Translations under genes and position numbers: made by a program
The notes under the pieces: generated by a model
What the model was told of the DNA's origin: nothing
Database searches by the model: none
Seen by the model: only the letters and a program-made list of their open reading frames with translations
Shown here: piece after piece, positions 63,401-64,000 of the stretch
Position numbering within the stretch: position 1 is the stretch's first letter
How the letters are laid out: every line of letters begins with the position of its first letter
NCBI RefSeq assembly: GCF_046630445.1
Contig: NC_092340.1
Span: 35,176,001-35,240,000, forward strand
DNA from: Rutidosis leptorrhynchoides
Lineage: Eukaryota; Streptophyta; Magnoliopsida; Asterales; Asteraceae
DNA: 64,000 bases
Direction of reading: 5' to 3'

Positions 63401-64000
63401 ATCCAAGTCATCCTAAAAGCTTTATAACCGTCGAAATCGAAAGATTCATGTGTATGTGATAAAGGCACTGACTACCACGTCATGCAAGGCCTTCGGGCAT
63501 CCGCTAACACTTAAACCATTCAAAACTATTACGTTACCCCATGTATTTATTTCACCACACGTGTTGGAACAATGCTCTTTCTTACATGGCTCTAAGTCCT
63601 GACTCATTCCAAGGAATTCTCATTTAGTGGTATTAATACCATCATTATTCCGGCTTTAATACTAGTCATAACCTGTTTGGCACTTTGCAAATTCAAGAAG
63701 CAATTAACTTCTCATCCTCGTGCTTTATCCTTCGTACCTCACTTTTAGCAACGGCTTCGCACGTAAATATTTTTGGCCCAAAGACTTGTGTCCTGATAAT
63801 TACCAAAACTACATTTATGTCATTAGTTTTCATTACCTAGTAACTGGTCACCCGAGGATTCCAAGCTTTTTTTTTTTTCACTCAATCTTTTTCAACTCGT
63901 AACCTTTGAAATACGAAAAACTATGTTTATCAATTTTTTTTATTACACGTTTATTTGTGCTAAAAACTTTTCGGTCACAAGGTTTACAGACAATGAAAGT
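60431..64000 (+). other. Decayed interior of the terminal LTR element
   Basis: No intact gene. Low-complexity 'ctgcatgctact' tract at 60500-60850. Scattered pol-like words exist only as short pieces (best: 62570-62655, integrase). After 62800 the sequence is AT-rich with no assignable content; two similar patches near 62860-63070 and 63700-63930 ('cgtacctcacttttagcaac', 'tcaatctttttcaactcg') form a degenerate direct repeat. Confidence 0.55.

Larger units (their letters stand above)
58810..64000 (+). mobile_element. Ty3/gypsy-type LTR element, fossil, runs past window end
   Basis: The 5' LTR (58810-60416) begins TGTAACGACCCGG and ends GGCATCACA. TTTGGTATCAGAGC, the initiator-methionine tRNA primer site, follows directly (60417-60430). 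The interior is heavily broken: no long open pol frame is seen, and only one recognisable integrase scrap was found (about 62570-62655, TAHFLAMKETDTMDKLAQRY). 60500-60850 is a low-complexity 'tactgcatgct' tract. The 3' LTR is outside the window, so age from LTR comparison cannot be judged; the interior looks old. Confidence 0.8.

Overview
This is plant nuclear DNA, almost certainly a eudicot. Genes have short GT-AG introns, TATA-type LTR promoters and plant-only families (F-box/FBA, DUF506, GPI-type GH17 glucanase, DUF1985-Ulp1). Most of the window is transposable elements: Ty3/gypsy chromovirus, Cassandra TRIM, PIF/Harbinger, Mutator-like, LINE, hAT-like and Stowaway-like. The LTR families and their style suggest Asteraceae, but that is inference and no marker gene proves it.

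Layout. 1-4.5 kb: an intact single-exon F-box gene (743-1810, minus) and a five-exon C2-domain gene (2936-4522, minus) assembled from splice sites. 4.8-6.7 kb: a PIF/Harbinger transposon with matching terminal repeats and a TAA target duplication, inserted about 0.28 kb upstream of the C2 gene start. 6.9-10.6 kb: a 0.6-kb tandem duplication, then a foldback of about 1.2 kb and a relic of a DUF1985-type exon. 10.6-32.3 kb: one Ty3/gypsy chromovirus (minus, ATAAA target duplication) that carries two later insertions, a Cassandra TRIM in its integrase region and an 11.8-kb non-coding LTR element with 3.8-kb LTRs between its RT and integrase parts. 33.3-38.7 kb: a Mutator-like element with long inverted ends and a 9-bp target duplication; inside it is a LINE tail, and inside that a solo LTR. 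39-42 kb: an 817-bp tandem duplication carrying a MITE, then a small hAT-like MITE.

43-50 kb is the second gene island: a three-exon DUF506 gene (42988-45598, plus) and a three-exon GPI-type beta-1,3-glucanase gene (47526-49692, plus) with a Stowaway-like MITE in its second intron. 51-58.8 kb: a Harbinger-related composite that combines a PB1-like ORF with a transposase tail, a DUF1985-Ulp1 protease pseudogene split by a solo LTR, a 213-bp tandem array, and a fragment of a putative plant transposon protein. 58.8-64 kb: an LTR element (plus) that runs off the window.

The four host genes look independent (F-box: SCF target recognition; C2: calcium/lipid binding; DUF506: unknown or root-hair-related; GH17: cell-wall callose). 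They share no operon-like logic. The most unusual signals are in the non-coding parts of the mobile elements: a tRNA-like Pol III module inside 3.8-kb LTRs, five tandem TATA-bearing repeats in another LTR, repeated short palindromes placed upstream of TATA boxes in unrelated LTR families, and a long near-symmetric foldback.
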